Shown piece after piece: positions 52,974 through 61,287 of a stretch of 64,000 bases of DNA. Position 1 is the first letter of the stretch; every line of letters starts with the position of its first letter. Where the stretch lies: the NCBI GenBank assembly GCA_963837515.1, contig CAWINT010000001.1, forward strand, positions 124,001-188,000, in the 5' to 3' direction. The notes beneath the pieces are model-generated. The model was not told where the DNA came from, did not search any database, and worked only from the letters and a program-made list of their open reading frames with translations. The position numbers were made by a program, and so were the translations under genes. This stretch comes from RYN-230 sp963837515. GTDB taxonomy: Bacteria > Actinomycetota > Actinomycetes > Streptosporangiales > Streptosporangiaceae.

Positions 52974-53856
52974 ATGCGTACACGCATCACCCGGACGTTC
53001 TTCGCCGTCGCGGCGGCGGGCGTCACGGCGGGCACCCTCGGCCTGGGCGCCGCGGGAGCCGCGAACGCGGCTACGGCGCAGCCCAAGCACGCGAGCACCA
53101 TCGGTACCACCATCGCCACCACCAGCGCCGCGGGTTACGAGGCGAGCGGACGCAACTTCCGCTACATCGCCGCGACCCTGACCGTGCCGGACACCTCGTT
53201 CCTGACCGGCCTGTACCCGCAGGAGTATCTCCAGCTCTCCAACGGGTCGCTGAACCACTACGGCGGCACAACCGGTGACCAGTACGTGCCGGGCCGGCAT
53301 CGAGTCGTGCCGGGTGGCGAACATCATCGCGGGCACTTTCATCTGCCCGCTGGGCGGGTGGACGTCGTATGCGGAGGCGTTCAACAACTCGCTGAACGCC
53401 CCGTACTGGTCGCACTACGTGCCGCTGAGCAATGTGGACCAGGGCGATGGGGTCAACTTCAGCATCTACTTCGACCAGGGCGGCAACGAGCTGCACTTCG
53501 TGATCACCCCGCCGTCCAGCACGGGCCCGGCGCAGTTCTACAAGACCCGGGCGTACGGCCCGCTCTTCGATCACGCCGCCGCGGTGGATGACTTCACCGA
53601 CACCACCGGGACGCCGATCGCGCTGCCGCCGTTCATCAACCCATTCAAGATCAACTACTTCCTGCAGGGTGCGCTGACCACCTACAACGGTGCCCGCGGT
53701 TCCTTCGTGGGCCCGTGGACGACCAGCCCGGTCGTCGCCACCAGCAACGGCCAGCCGTGGCCGTACGGCACGATCCGGGTGTCGCCGTCCAAGCTGTGGT
53801 CGGATGGCCTCGGCTCGGCGCGGCCGAAGGATGCGTTCAGCGTCTGGGGCCGCTGA
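52974..53856 (+). CDS. Secreted G1-peptidase-like beta-sandwich protein, copy 1 (frameshifted)
   Basis: It begins MRTRITRTFFAVAAAGVTAG with a Sec signal cut near AANAATA. The mature part GYEASGRNFRYIAATLTVPD runs into TTGDQYV and then loses frame: at about 53287-53294 there is one more C than in the paralogue 1.1 kb downstream. In the next frame the protein continues AGIESCRVANIIAGTFICPLGGWTSYAEAFNNSL...WSDGLGSARPKDAFSVWGR to 53856. The fold pattern recalls eqolisins (G1 glutamic peptidases), but the catalytic Gln position seems to be Arg in the intact copy. GGAAGGAAG precedes the start. A terminator follows. Confidence 0.7.
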
Positions 53857-53911
53857 CCCGTTTCCGCCCCCGGGCTCCCGCCCAGGGGTGAGCAGGAGGC
53901 AACGCAAGATT

Positions 53912-53943
53912 GCTGCCCGGGCCGCTTCGGCGGCCCGGGCAGC
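53912..53943 (+). terminator. Hairpin terminator with TTCG loop after G1-like copy 1
   Basis: A perfect 14-bp GC-rich stem (53912-53925 with 53930-53943) closes a TTCG tetraloop 56 bases after the stop codon. It is a strong terminator-like structure. Confidence 0.8.
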
Positions 53944-54140
53944 ACCCGTTTGGCTGATCGAAATCCATGACGTGAAGTAATCATTAGAGTACACAGAGTA
54001 GGGAAGTGATAGGAGGAGGGCGGCACGGGGCCAACTCAGAAAACTGGCCAAAGGGGCATACCGCTAACCGGTCCTGACCTGACCGCCCTGGTAACCCAGC
54101 GTGGTGTGCTCCGGAGGCTGTTAGAGGAGGGGACCTACCG

Positions 54141-55034
54141 ATGCGAATCCGCATCATGAGCAGGCTCGTTGCCGCAGCGGCAGCGGGTGCCACCGCAATG
54201 ACCGTGGGGTTTGCCGCCGCGGGCGCCGCAAGCGCGGCCACGGCTGGCCCGGCCCGGGCCCACGGGACGACGTTGCCGACCGTGGCGACCACGAGCGCCG
54301 CGGGTTACGAGGCGAGCGGGCGGTACTTCCGCTACATCGCCTCGACCCTGACCGTGCCGGACACCTCGTTCCTGACCGGCCTGTACCCGCAGGAGTATCT
54401 CCAGCTCTCCAACGGCTCGCTGAACCACTTCGGCGGCACGACCGGTGACCAGTACGTGCGGGCCGGCATCGAGTCGTGCCGGGTGGCGAACATCATCGCG
54501 GGCACTTTCATCTGCCCGCTGGGCGGGTGGACGTCGTATGCGGAGGCGTTCAACAACTCGCTGAACGCCCCGTACTGGTCGCACTACGTGCCGCTGAGCG
54601 ATGTGTCGCAGGGCGACGGGGTCAACTTCAGCATCTACTTCGACCAGGGCGGCAACGAGCTGCACTTCGTGATCTCGCCGCCGTCCACCACGGACTCGGC
54701 GCACTTCTACAAGACCCGGGCGTACGGCCCGATCTTCGATCACGCCGCCGCGGTGGATGACTTCACCGACACCACCGGCACGCCGATCGCGCTGCCGCCG
54801 TTCATCCACTCGTTCCGGATCAACCAGTTCCTGCAGGGTGCGCTGACCACCTACAGCGGCGCCCGCGGTTCCTTCGTGGGCCCGTGGACGACCAGCCGGG
54901 TCATCGCCACCAGCAACGGGCTGCTCCCGCCGTCGGGTACGACCCGGGTGCACCCCACTCAGCTCTGGTCGGATGGCCTGAGCTCCAACGGCATGGCGCG
55001 TCGGTGGGACGCCTTTGGCGTCTGGACACGCTGA
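54141..55034 (+). CDS. Secreted G1-peptidase-like beta-sandwich protein, copy 2 (intact)
   Basis: A 297-residue exported protein, MRIRIMSRLVAAAAAGATAM with a signal cut near AASAATA. The mature region (GYEASGRYFRYIASTLTVPD; QEYLQLSNGSLNHFGGTTGDQYVRAGIESC; GGWTSYAEAFNNSLNAPYWSHYVPLSDV; GDGVNFSIYFDQGGNELHFVI) is nearly identical to copy 1. The pattern VRAGIESC...SYAEAF aligns by eye with LQTGVDFC...SYDAWYEW of G1 peptidases, replacing the catalytic Gln by Arg. It may be an inactive binding protein or a distinct activity. GAGGAGG precedes the start. The two copies arose by tandem duplication. Confidence 0.75.
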   Translation: MRIRIMSRLVAAAAAGATAMTVGFAAAGAASAATAGPARAHGTTLPTVATTSAAGYEASGRYFRYIASTLTVPDTSFLTGLYPQEYLQLSNGSLNHFGGTTGDQYVRAGIESCRVANIIAGTFICPLGGWTSYAEAFNNSLNAPYWSHYVPLSDVSQGDGVNFSIYFDQGGNELHFVISPPSTTDSAHFYKTRAYGPIFDHAAAVDDFTDTTGTPIALPPFIHSFRINQFLQGALTTYSGARGSFVGPWTTSRVIATSNGLLPPSGTTRVHPTQLWSDGLSSNGMARRWDAFGVWTR

Positions 55035-55053
55035 GCCGCATCGAGCGCACCAC

Positions 55054-55087
55054 CGCTGCCCGGGCCGGCCTGCCGGCCCGGGCAGCG
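55054..55087 (+). terminator. Hairpin terminator after G1-like copy 2
   Basis: CGCTGCCCGGGCCGGC (55054-55069) is fully complementary to 55072-55087. The stem resembles the one after copy 1, suggesting that the terminator was duplicated with the gene. Confidence 0.75.
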
Positions 55088-55217
55088 CGCTGTCTGCCTC
55101 CGGATGACGTGATGCCAGAGCGGGATCGGGGTTCATCGGGCCGATCCCTGGTGAGAGGGGTGGAGGTCCGGTGCCGGGCGGCCCGGGCGGCCGTACGACA
55201 CCGACAGCTAAAACACT

Positions 55218-55240
55218 CTTGACAAAAAAAGTTGTCGGCG
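55218..55240 (+). promoter_or_regulatory. Promoter with ArsR-type operator
   Basis: CTTGACAAAAAAAGTTGTC contains a consensus-like -35 (TTGACA) and the inverted repeat GACAA-6 bases-TTGTC (55221-55225, 55232-55236), 19 bases ahead of the ArsR start. The A run stands out in this genome. The regulator probably binds here to repress itself and the SRPBCC gene. Confidence 0.6.
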
Positions 55241-55254
55241 GGAGGCTGGGGCCT

Positions 55255-55860
55255 GTGCTCGACGAGGTGGCGGTGATCGATGACCCGGCGGCGGCCGAAG
55301 TCTCGCTGGACCCGGTCCGGGCCCGGCTGCTGGCGGCGCTGGCCGAGCCGGCCTCCGCCGCCGCCCTGGCCGCCCGGACCGGGCTGGCCCGCCAGAAGGT
55401 CAACTACCACCTCCGGGCGCTGGAGCGGCACGGCCTGGTCGCGCTGGTCGAGGAACGGCGCCGGGGCAACTGCACCGAGCGGGTGCTCCGGGCCACCGCC
55501 GCTTCGTACGTCATCTCGCCCGCCGCGCTGGCGGCGGTCGCCCCGGACCCGGGCCGCGCCCCCGATCAGCGCTCGGCCCGGTGGCTGCTGAGCCTCGCCG
55601 CCCGCCTGGTGCGTGACGTCGGGGACCTGATCAGCGGGGCCCGGGCCGCCGGGCAGCCGGTGGCCACGTTCGCCATCGACAGCGAGATCCGGTTCGCCTC
55701 CGCCGCGGACCGGGCCGCCTTCGCCCGTGAGCTGAGCGAGGCGGTCAGGGAGCTGGCCACCCGGTACCACCGCGGCGATGCGCCGCGCGGCCGGGCGCAC
55801 CGCCTGGTCGTCGGGCTGCACCCGAGCATCACGCACCGGCCACCACGAACCGAGGAGTGA
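55255..55860 (+). CDS. ArsR-family winged-helix regulator
   Basis: A 201-residue transcription factor: DPVRARLLAALAEPASAAALAARTGLARQKVNYHLRALERHGLVALVEERRRGNCTERVLRATAASYVISP is an ArsR/SmtB-type winged helix (about residues 15-85). The C-terminal helical region has no Cys-based metal site. Start at GTG 55255 (VLDEVAVIDDPAAAEV) with GGGAGG upstream. It is followed 2 bases later by an SRPBCC protein, a pairing widely seen in actinobacteria. Probably controlled by the inverted repeat directly upstream. Confidence 0.85.
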   Translation: MLDEVAVIDDPAAAEVSLDPVRARLLAALAEPASAAALAARTGLARQKVNYHLRALERHGLVALVEERRRGNCTERVLRATAASYVISPAALAAVAPDPGRAPDQRSARWLLSLAARLVRDVGDLISGARAAGQPVATFAIDSEIRFASAADRAAFARELSEAVRELATRYHRGDAPRGRAHRLVVGLHPSITHRPPRTEE

Positions 55861-55862
55861 GG

Positions 55863-56588
55863 ATGCCACGCGAATTCGAGATCCGCCGTGAGGTCGAACT
55901 GCCAGCCACCCCCGAACAGGTGTGGGCCGCGGTCGCTACCGGGGACGGCACGGCGGCCTGGATGTTCCCCACCGCGGCGGGCGCACCTGGCGGGACCGGG
56001 GAGGTCTTCGCCGGCCACACCGTTATCGCTTTCGAGCCACCTTGGCACCTGGCGTTGCGGGCCGAGGGCCCGGACGGCTGGTTCAATGCCCTGGAGTACC
56101 AGATGGAGGCGCGCGACAGTGGCACGGTGGTGTTGCGTTATGTGCATAGTGGGGTTTTCGTGGCGGACTGGGACAACCAGTACGACTCGGCGTCCCAGCA
56201 CACCGACTTCTACCTGCACACCCTCGGCCAGTATCTGCGGTACTTCGCCGGCCGCCGGGCCACTTACGTGGCCGCCCAGGGACCGGAGAAGTCCGCGGCC
56301 AAGGGCGCGTTCGACCGCGTCCGGCATGCCCTGCGGCTGACCGGGCCCGCGTCGGCCGGGGACCGGGTGCGGATGGAACTGCCGGATGCCGATCCGGTGG
56401 ACGGGGAGCTGGACTACCTCACCCCCAACTTCATCGGGGTCCGCACCACGGACGGCCTGTACCGGTTCTTCGGGCGGAACGCCTTCGGCATGCCCGTCGG
56501 CCTGGGGCACCATCTGTTCGCCCCGGATGCCACTGCGGACGGGGCGCAGCGGGCCTGGCAGTCCTGGCTGGCCGGGCTCTACCAGTAG
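55863..56588 (+). CDS. SRPBCC (AHSA1-like) domain protein
   Basis: A 241-residue protein. Residues 1-about 150 form a START/Bet-v1-like AHSA1 domain: FEIRREVELPATPEQVWAAVATGDGTAAWMFPT, GHTVIAFEPPWHLALRAEGPDGWFNALEYQ, and LHTLGQYLRYFAGRRATY. A C-terminal extension of about 90 residues (DGELDYLTPNFIGVRTTDGLYRFFGRNAFGMPVGLGHHLF) looks like a further fold. The domain binds hydrophobic ligands. GAGGAG precedes the ATG, 2 bases after the ArsR stop, so the two are co-transcribed. Confidence 0.85.
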   Translation: MPREFEIRREVELPATPEQVWAAVATGDGTAAWMFPTAAGAPGGTGEVFAGHTVIAFEPPWHLALRAEGPDGWFNALEYQMEARDSGTVVLRYVHSGVFVADWDNQYDSASQHTDFYLHTLGQYLRYFAGRRATYVAAQGPEKSAAKGAFDRVRHALRLTGPASAGDRVRMELPDADPVDGELDYLTPNFIGVRTTDGLYRFFGRNAFGMPVGLGHHLFAPDATADGAQRAWQSWLAGLYQ

Positions 56589-56683
56589 GCCGGGCCCGCC
56601 CCGCAGGCCGGGGGGTACCGGGTTCCGGTGTCCTGCCCGGCCAGGCGGGGACCGGCCGTTTAGCGCGGAAAGGGGTGGAGACG

Positions 56684-57658
56684 ATGGCCGCTGTGCCCCC
56701 GCACCCGCCGTTGGACCCCGAGCTGAGCGCAGCCCTCGCCGGGCTCCGGGCCGGCCAGCAGCAGCCGTTCCGGCTGGGGGCGCTCGCCGCCCTGCGGGAG
56801 CAGGCCGCCGCGATGCGGCTGCCCGACGAGGCGCTGCGCCGCGACGGGACGGTCGTGCTGACGGAGCGGATGATCCCGGGGCCGCCCGGCGCCCCCGACC
56901 TGCCGGTGCTGATCCTCCGTCCAGCCCGGGCCCAGGGCCCGGGGCCTGCGGTGTATCACACCCACGGGGGCGGGATGGTGCTGGGCGACCGGCGGACCGG
57001 CGCGGACGAGATCGCCGCCTGGGTCGGGGAGCTGGGCCTGGTGGCGGTGTCCGTGGAGTACCGGCTGGCCCCCGAGCATCCGCACCCGGCGCCGGTCGAG
57101 GACTGCTACGCGGGACTGGCCTGGACCGCGGCGCACGCGGGCGAGCTCGGGATCGACCCGTCCCGGCTGATGATCGCCGGGGCGAGCGCAGGCGGCGGGC
57201 TGGCTGCCGCCACCGCGCTGCTGTCCCGGGACCGCGGTGGCCCTTCGCTGAGCCACCAGATCCTCATCGGCCCGATGCTGGACGACCGGGGCATCACCCC
57301 GTCCAGCCGGGAAGGAGACGGCGAAGCGGGCTGGGACCGTACCTCCAACCAGGCCTGCTGGACCGCGCTGCTGGGCGGGTCATGCGGCGGCCCGGACGTG
57401 TCACCGTACGCCGCCCCGGCTCGGGCGGAGGATCTGTCCAGGCTGCCGGCGGCCTACATCGACGTCGGCGCGGCCGAGATCTTCCGCGACGAGGCCATCG
57501 ACTTCGCCGCCCGGCTGGGCCGCGCCGGGGTGTCCGTGGAACTGCACGTGTGGGCGGGCGGGTGTCACGGTTTCGAGGGGCTGGCGCCGCAGGCCGCGGT
57601 CTCCCGGGCGTCGCGGGCCACCCGGCTCGGCTACCTGAGGCGCGTGCTGGGCGGCTGA
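56684..57658 (+). CDS. Alpha/beta hydrolase (HSL-type esterase)
   Basis: A 324-residue hormone-sensitive-lipase-family esterase. The oxyanion motif YHTHGGGMVLGD precedes the nucleophile motif IAGASAGGGLAAATALL; the family Asp lies in YIDVGAAEIFRDEAIDFA and the His in AGGCHGFEGLAPQ. It would hydrolyse short-chain esters. The ATG at 56684 has GGAG upstream; a GTG at 56675 is less likely. The gene follows the SRPBCC gene by 95 bases and may be in the same transcript. Confidence 0.88.
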   Translation: MAAVPPHPPLDPELSAALAGLRAGQQQPFRLGALAALREQAAAMRLPDEALRRDGTVVLTERMIPGPPGAPDLPVLILRPARAQGPGPAVYHTHGGGMVLGDRRTGADEIAAWVGELGLVAVSVEYRLAPEHPHPAPVEDCYAGLAWTAAHAGELGIDPSRLMIAGASAGGGLAAATALLSRDRGGPSLSHQILIGPMLDDRGITPSSREGDGEAGWDRTSNQACWTALLGGSCGGPDVSPYAAPARAEDLSRLPAAYIDVGAAEIFRDEAIDFAARLGRAGVSVELHVWAGGCHGFEGLAPQAAVSRASRATRLGYLRRVLGG

Positions 57659-57693
57659 GTAGTCGCGGAGCAGCGGTGCAAGCGGCCGGGACG

Positions 57694-58176
57694 TCAGATC
57701 AGCGGGCTGCGGCGTTCGAGCAGGATCACGTCGCGCCAGCGGCCGTGGTGCCGGCCGATGCGCTCACGGGTGCCCACCACGCGGAACCCGGCCGCCTGGT
57801 GGAGCGCGGCGCTGGCCGTGTTCTCCGGGAAGATCCCGGACTGGATGGTCCAGATGCCCGCCGCTTCAGTGGACGCGATCAAGGTTTCCAGGAGCCGCCG
57901 GCCGGCCCCCTGGCCGCGCGCGGCGGGATGCACGTACACCGAGTGCTCGACCACCCCTGCGTACACGCAGCGGCCGGACACGGGGGAGACCGCGACCCAG
58001 CCGCGCACTCCCTCGCCCGTGACGGCGACGTAGCGGTGGGCCGGCAGCCTGGTCGCCGAGAACTGTTCCCAGGCCGGGGCCCGGGTCTCGAACGTGGCGT
58101 TGCCCTCGTCGATGCCGGCCTGGTAGATGGCGAGGACGGCGGTGGCGTGCTCGCTGGTCATCGGCGCTACGTGCAT
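57694..58176 (-). CDS. GNAT acetyltransferase (phosphinothricin acetyltransferase-like)
   Basis: A 160-residue GNAT: HVAPMTSEHATAVLAIYQAGIDEGNATFETRAPAWEQF is the pattern of the PAT/bar group, and the acetyl-CoA site is EHSVYVHPAARGQGAGRRLLETLI. SGIFPENTASAALHQAAGFRVVGTRERIG completes the fold. The group acetylates methionine sulfoximine or phosphinothricin and other amines. It is convergent with the esterase gene. Confidence 0.87.
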   Translation of the reverse strand: MHVAPMTSEHATAVLAIYQAGIDEGNATFETRAPAWEQFSATRLPAHRYVAVTGEGVRGWVAVSPVSGRCVYAGVVEHSVYVHPAARGQGAGRRLLETLIASTEAAGIWTIQSGIFPENTASAALHQAAGFRVVGTRERIGRHHGRWRDVILLERRSPLI

Positions 58177-58563
58177 GGTGGGGCGGTGACCTCCTCGGTT
58201 CGCCCAGGGCCGGGACGGGTGCGGCGCCCGGCGCCGGGCCGGGCAGCGGCTGGCGGCCTCCCGGCTGGGCGGCGCGGTGCTTTTCCTCGTCGATGGACGA
58301 TAGGCGATCAGGGATGATACCGGCAGCCGGCCAGGACATGGTCAGGCGTCGCCGGAGCGCAGCAGCCCGCCGCACCGTGCGGGCAGCGCCCCGGCGCTGG
58401 CCCCCGGCCGCTGCCCGGCCCAGGCCGGGCAGCCGCATCCCGACCCTGCACGCAGACGAAACCGTTGCAGTGGCACAATACTTCGCATCTTGCAGGCAGC
58501 CGGAACCGCGCTGGCCGTGACATGACCGTGCGCGTGCCCCGGCAATCATGACCGTTTGGGGAG
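58177..58563. other. Divergent spacer before the STAS gene
   Basis: About 387 bases between the leftward GNAT and the rightward STAS gene. No gene is supported. A promoter-like TTGCAG ... ACAATACT stretch at 58466-58485 could serve the STAS gene. Otherwise nothing was seen. Confidence 0.45.
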
Positions 58564-58935
58564 ATGCGCGTCATGCCCAGCCAGGATGGCCAGACCCGGC
58601 CCGCCGTGATCAGCCTCGCCGGCAGCTTGGAGTACGCCAGTGCCCGGCAAGCCCGGGAGCGGCTCACCACGGCGCTCGCGGCCGGGCCGTCCGCGTTGAT
58701 CATCGACCTGTCAGCCACGGAGTTCTGCGACACCGCGGGATTCGCCGAACTCGGCTTCGCTCACCGCCTGGCCGGCGCCCGTGGCACCCGTATCCATCTG
58801 GTTGTGCCGGCCGGTGATCTCACCCGCTTGTTCGAAGTCCATGGCCTGTGCGGTGTCTGGCATCTTTACCCCACCCTGGATGCCGCCGTCGCTGCCACCA
58901 CCGCGGCCCCGGGGGATCCCGCACCGGCCACATAG
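58564..58935 (+). CDS. STAS-domain anti-anti-sigma factor
   Basis: A 123-residue STAS protein: PAVISLAGSLEYASARQARERLTTAL, IIDLSATEFCDTAGFAELGFAHRLAGARG and LVVPAGDLTRLFEVHGLCGVWHLYPTLDAAV. The regulatory phosphorylation site of such proteins lies in FCDxxG; here the residue is Thr (FCDTAG) rather than Ser. Its anti-sigma partner is not adjacent. The PPM phosphatases at 24.4 and 44.3 kb are candidate regulators, by inference only. Confidence 0.87.
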   Translation: MRVMPSQDGQTRPAVISLAGSLEYASARQARERLTTALAAGPSALIIDLSATEFCDTAGFAELGFAHRLAGARGTRIHLVVPAGDLTRLFEVHGLCGVWHLYPTLDAAVAATTAAPGDPAPAT

Positions 58936-59003
58936 CGACTGGTCACGTCCTGGTGACGGCGCAGCGCTTGGCCCAGGGCGGTGCTACGGGGGACAGTGGG
59001 GCA

Positions 59004-59579
59004 ATGACCCAGTACACGACCCGGCTGCTCACAGCCGATACCTGGGCTGACTTCGCTGCACTGGTCGAGGCGAACAACGGTGTGTGGGGCGGTTGCTGGT
59101 GCATCGGCTTTCATCCTGAGGGCATCAGCAAGGACAGCACGGCGTCCGGCAACCGCGAGGCCAAGCTGGCTCACGTGAACAACGGCACCAGCCACCAAAT
59201 GCTCGTCTATCGCGACGACCGGTGCGTGGGCTGGTGCCAGTACGGGCCACCGGCCGAGGTGGCTACCATCAAGAACCCCAAAGCTTATGAAAAAGGTCTG
59301 GCCCAGTTGCCTGATTGGCGGATCGGCTGCTTGTTCACGGGCGCCGGGTACCGGCGCAAAGGCGTGGCGCGGGCCGGAGTGGCAGCGGCGCTGGCCGCGA
59401 TAACGCAATCTGGTGGAGGTCTGGTCGAGGCCTACCCCGAGCAGGTGGACGGACGCGCCCCGCAACGAGGCGCCTATCTGCATACCGGGCCGGAAGGCCT
59501 GTTCGAGGAGTTTGGATTCGTCCGCGACCGTCGCATTGCCAAGTGGCGCTGGGTCATGCGGCTACGCATCTCCGCCTAG
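59004..59579 (+). CDS. GNAT-family acetyltransferase
   Basis: A 191-residue GNAT-fold protein: YTTRLLTADTWADFAALVEANNGVWGGCWCIGFHP, the acetyl-CoA motif GYRRKGVARAGVAAALAAI, and FEEFGFVRDRRIAKWRWVMRL. The CWC pair near the N-terminus is unusual. The substrate is unknown. The start is the ATG after GGGG at 59004; the frame is open upstream through the STAS gene by chance. It lies just ahead of the tRNA genes. Confidence 0.8.
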   Translation: MTQYTTRLLTADTWADFAALVEANNGVWGGCWCIGFHPEGISKDSTASGNREAKLAHVNNGTSHQMLVYRDDRCVGWCQYGPPAEVATIKNPKAYEKGLAQLPDWRIGCLFTGAGYRRKGVARAGVAAALAAITQSGGGLVEAYPEQVDGRAPQRGAYLHTGPEGLFEEFGFVRDRRIAKWRWVMRLRISA

Positions 59580-59671
59580 CGACCATTAGGATCGCTAGGC
59601 ACATATGTGGCACGCACATCAGCCACACAACAACCGGCCGCTGAGAAACGTCCTTGACCTGCGTAAATAAG

Positions 59672-59742
59672 AGCGGGCGAAGGGAATCGAACCCTCATGA
59701 CCAGCTTGGAAGGCTGGGGCTCTACCATTGAGCTACGCCCGC
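59672..59742 (-). tRNA. tRNA-Gly (TCC)
   Basis: The minus strand folds into a 71-nt cloverleaf. The acceptor GCGGGCG pairs with CGCCCGC, the anticodon arm CCAGC-CTTCCAA-GCTGG carries TCC, and the T-loop is GTTCGATTC. The discriminator is T, usual for bacterial tRNA-Gly, and no CCA is encoded. Confidence 0.95.
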
Positions 59743-59879
59743 GTGCCTGGCCGGGAGCGTCAAGCAAGGCCACCGGCGAGGCCACCACGCGTAGCGTACC
59801 GGGTCACCGCACCAGATGCCCTGCCGCGGTGACCTGTCGCTGCGCAACCTCCCGGGCGGATAGGCTACCGTCGCCTCAT

Positions 59880-59957
59880 CGGGATGTAGCGCAGCTTGGT
59901 TAGCGCGCCTGCTTTGGGAGCAGGAGGCCGCGAGTTCGAATCTCGCCATCCCGACCA
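59880..59957 (+). tRNA. tRNA-Pro (TGG)
   Basis: Acceptor CGGGATG pairs with CATCCCG. The anticodon arm CCTGC-TTTGGGA-GCAGG has anticodon TGG, the T-loop is GTTCGAATC, and the discriminator A is followed by an encoded CCA. It marks the left edge of a gene-poor, IS-bearing segment. Confidence 0.95.
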
Positions 59958-61164
59958 AAAGTGCAGGTCGCAGGGCTTGCTGAGGACAGCCAAGTGGCTT
60001 CCAAGATCGTTTGACCGTTATTTGAGGCTCCCCTGCCGGTGCCGTGGGTCGCTGGGATAGGGCGCGGACCGGGATGCGGTGCTGGGCAGTAGATGCAGCT
60101 GGCCGGGAGCTGGTGCCGGGCTGTCGTGGATGGTGCCGGCTTGCGGCGGCTCTGGTTCGCCAGTCAGGTCCGTGCTTCCAGCGTGGGCAGCGTGCGCTGG
60201 GAACGGTCTGGCCCGCAGCGACGCCGGGCGGCGGGCAGTGGACGACCTGTCGGGCCAGCCGGTGCTCGCACCCCGACCGGGCCTGCCTCGCCGCCAACTC
60301 TGGCCGACGCGCCGTAGCACCTCTTGGTCGCTCGTCCTCACTCCGCTGCAGGCGGCCACCGGGACTTACACAGCCGCCCAGGCAGTGTCGGCTGGCGGCA
60401 GCCCTCGTCACTGAACGTGATGCTGTCTGTCGATCCGCAGTCGCCCTGCCGAATAGGCGCGCTGGCCCGACGTTCAGTGATCGCCCTTGAGCGCACGCAG
60501 ATTACCCGATTCTGCGTACGCGTTGCCGAGCCGCCCTTGACGCTCAGTGGGGGCGATGCGGATCCGCAGCGCCTCCGACCCGGTCGATGTGTGCCCAACA
60601 CCAAGGGCGACTGGCAGGCCGGGTCGGCCCGCGTCGCCGAGTTCACCGGGCACGCCGACGGCGTCATGGTCCGCTCGCCTCCATGCTGCGCCGGGACGAC
60701 GGCTGGGGCGCTGGTCCGGCCGGTGATGGACGACGCCACCTGGGATCGGCTGGTGTCCGACATCCTCCCTGGGCGGTTATCGTGCCCGGCCCGCCACGCT
60801 CTTCTCCGCGCCAGCGCCCGCAGTAAATAGGCGTGATTTACTGCGGTGAATTGCCATAGCCGTTGTCAACGGTTGACGGCAGTTGCCTGTATCGCATTCC
60901 TCTGATAGTCAAAGAATTGCATCCCTCCTGATGGCCGGGGGCAGGTGTCGCAGTAAATTCAAACTCCCGAGATAGCGCGACGAGCAGGCAGGATGGCAGC
61001 TGATGCCTAGGAACGAGTGGCCAGATGGCAATGGCCGGATCAGTTGTCCGGCCCCGGAGACCAGCAATCAGAAAGACGATTCCACGGCGCGGTCATCGCA
61101 GATCCGCACCGTCCCCCTCGAGAACTCCGGCAGCCCCACGACCGCGGCCGGGTGGCAGCTCAGA
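59958..61164. other. Gene-poor segment right of tRNA-Pro
   Basis: About 1.2 kb with weaker codon bias than the rest and no recognisable gene. It contains an 11-bp inverted repeat (TCACTGAACGT at 60408-60418, complement at 60470-60480). A 10-bp hairpin built from CGCAGTAAAT lies at 60829-60838 and 60846-60855, with a third copy of that 10-mer near 60950. The overlapping palindrome GTCAACGGTTGAC is near 60872. These look like remnants of mobile or decayed DNA. Confidence 0.6.
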
Positions 61165-61218
61165 CTCAGCCTCGATCCACCGACTGAATGGACTCGTTGA
61201 GGCGCGGTGAAATGTAAA

Positions 61219-61280
61219 GTGCCCTCTGACCTGGGACGATGGGAGTTGCGAAGCTTCCAGCGCCAGAGTCGAGAGGGCAC
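61219..61280 (+). promoter_or_regulatory. Leader hairpin covering the transposase ribosome-binding site
   Basis: GTGCCCTCT (61219-61227) is complementary to AGAGGGCAC (61272-61280), which contains the GAGAGGG ribosome-binding site of the transposase. Transcripts that enter from outside and include the left arm could hide the site, as known for several insertion sequences. Confidence 0.55.
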
Positions 61281-61287
61281 CTGACAG

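Noticed and set aside
60324..60830. A 168-codon frame right of tRNA-Pro
   Set aside because: No ribosome-binding site, mixed composition and no recognisable motif; treated as decayed or non-coding.
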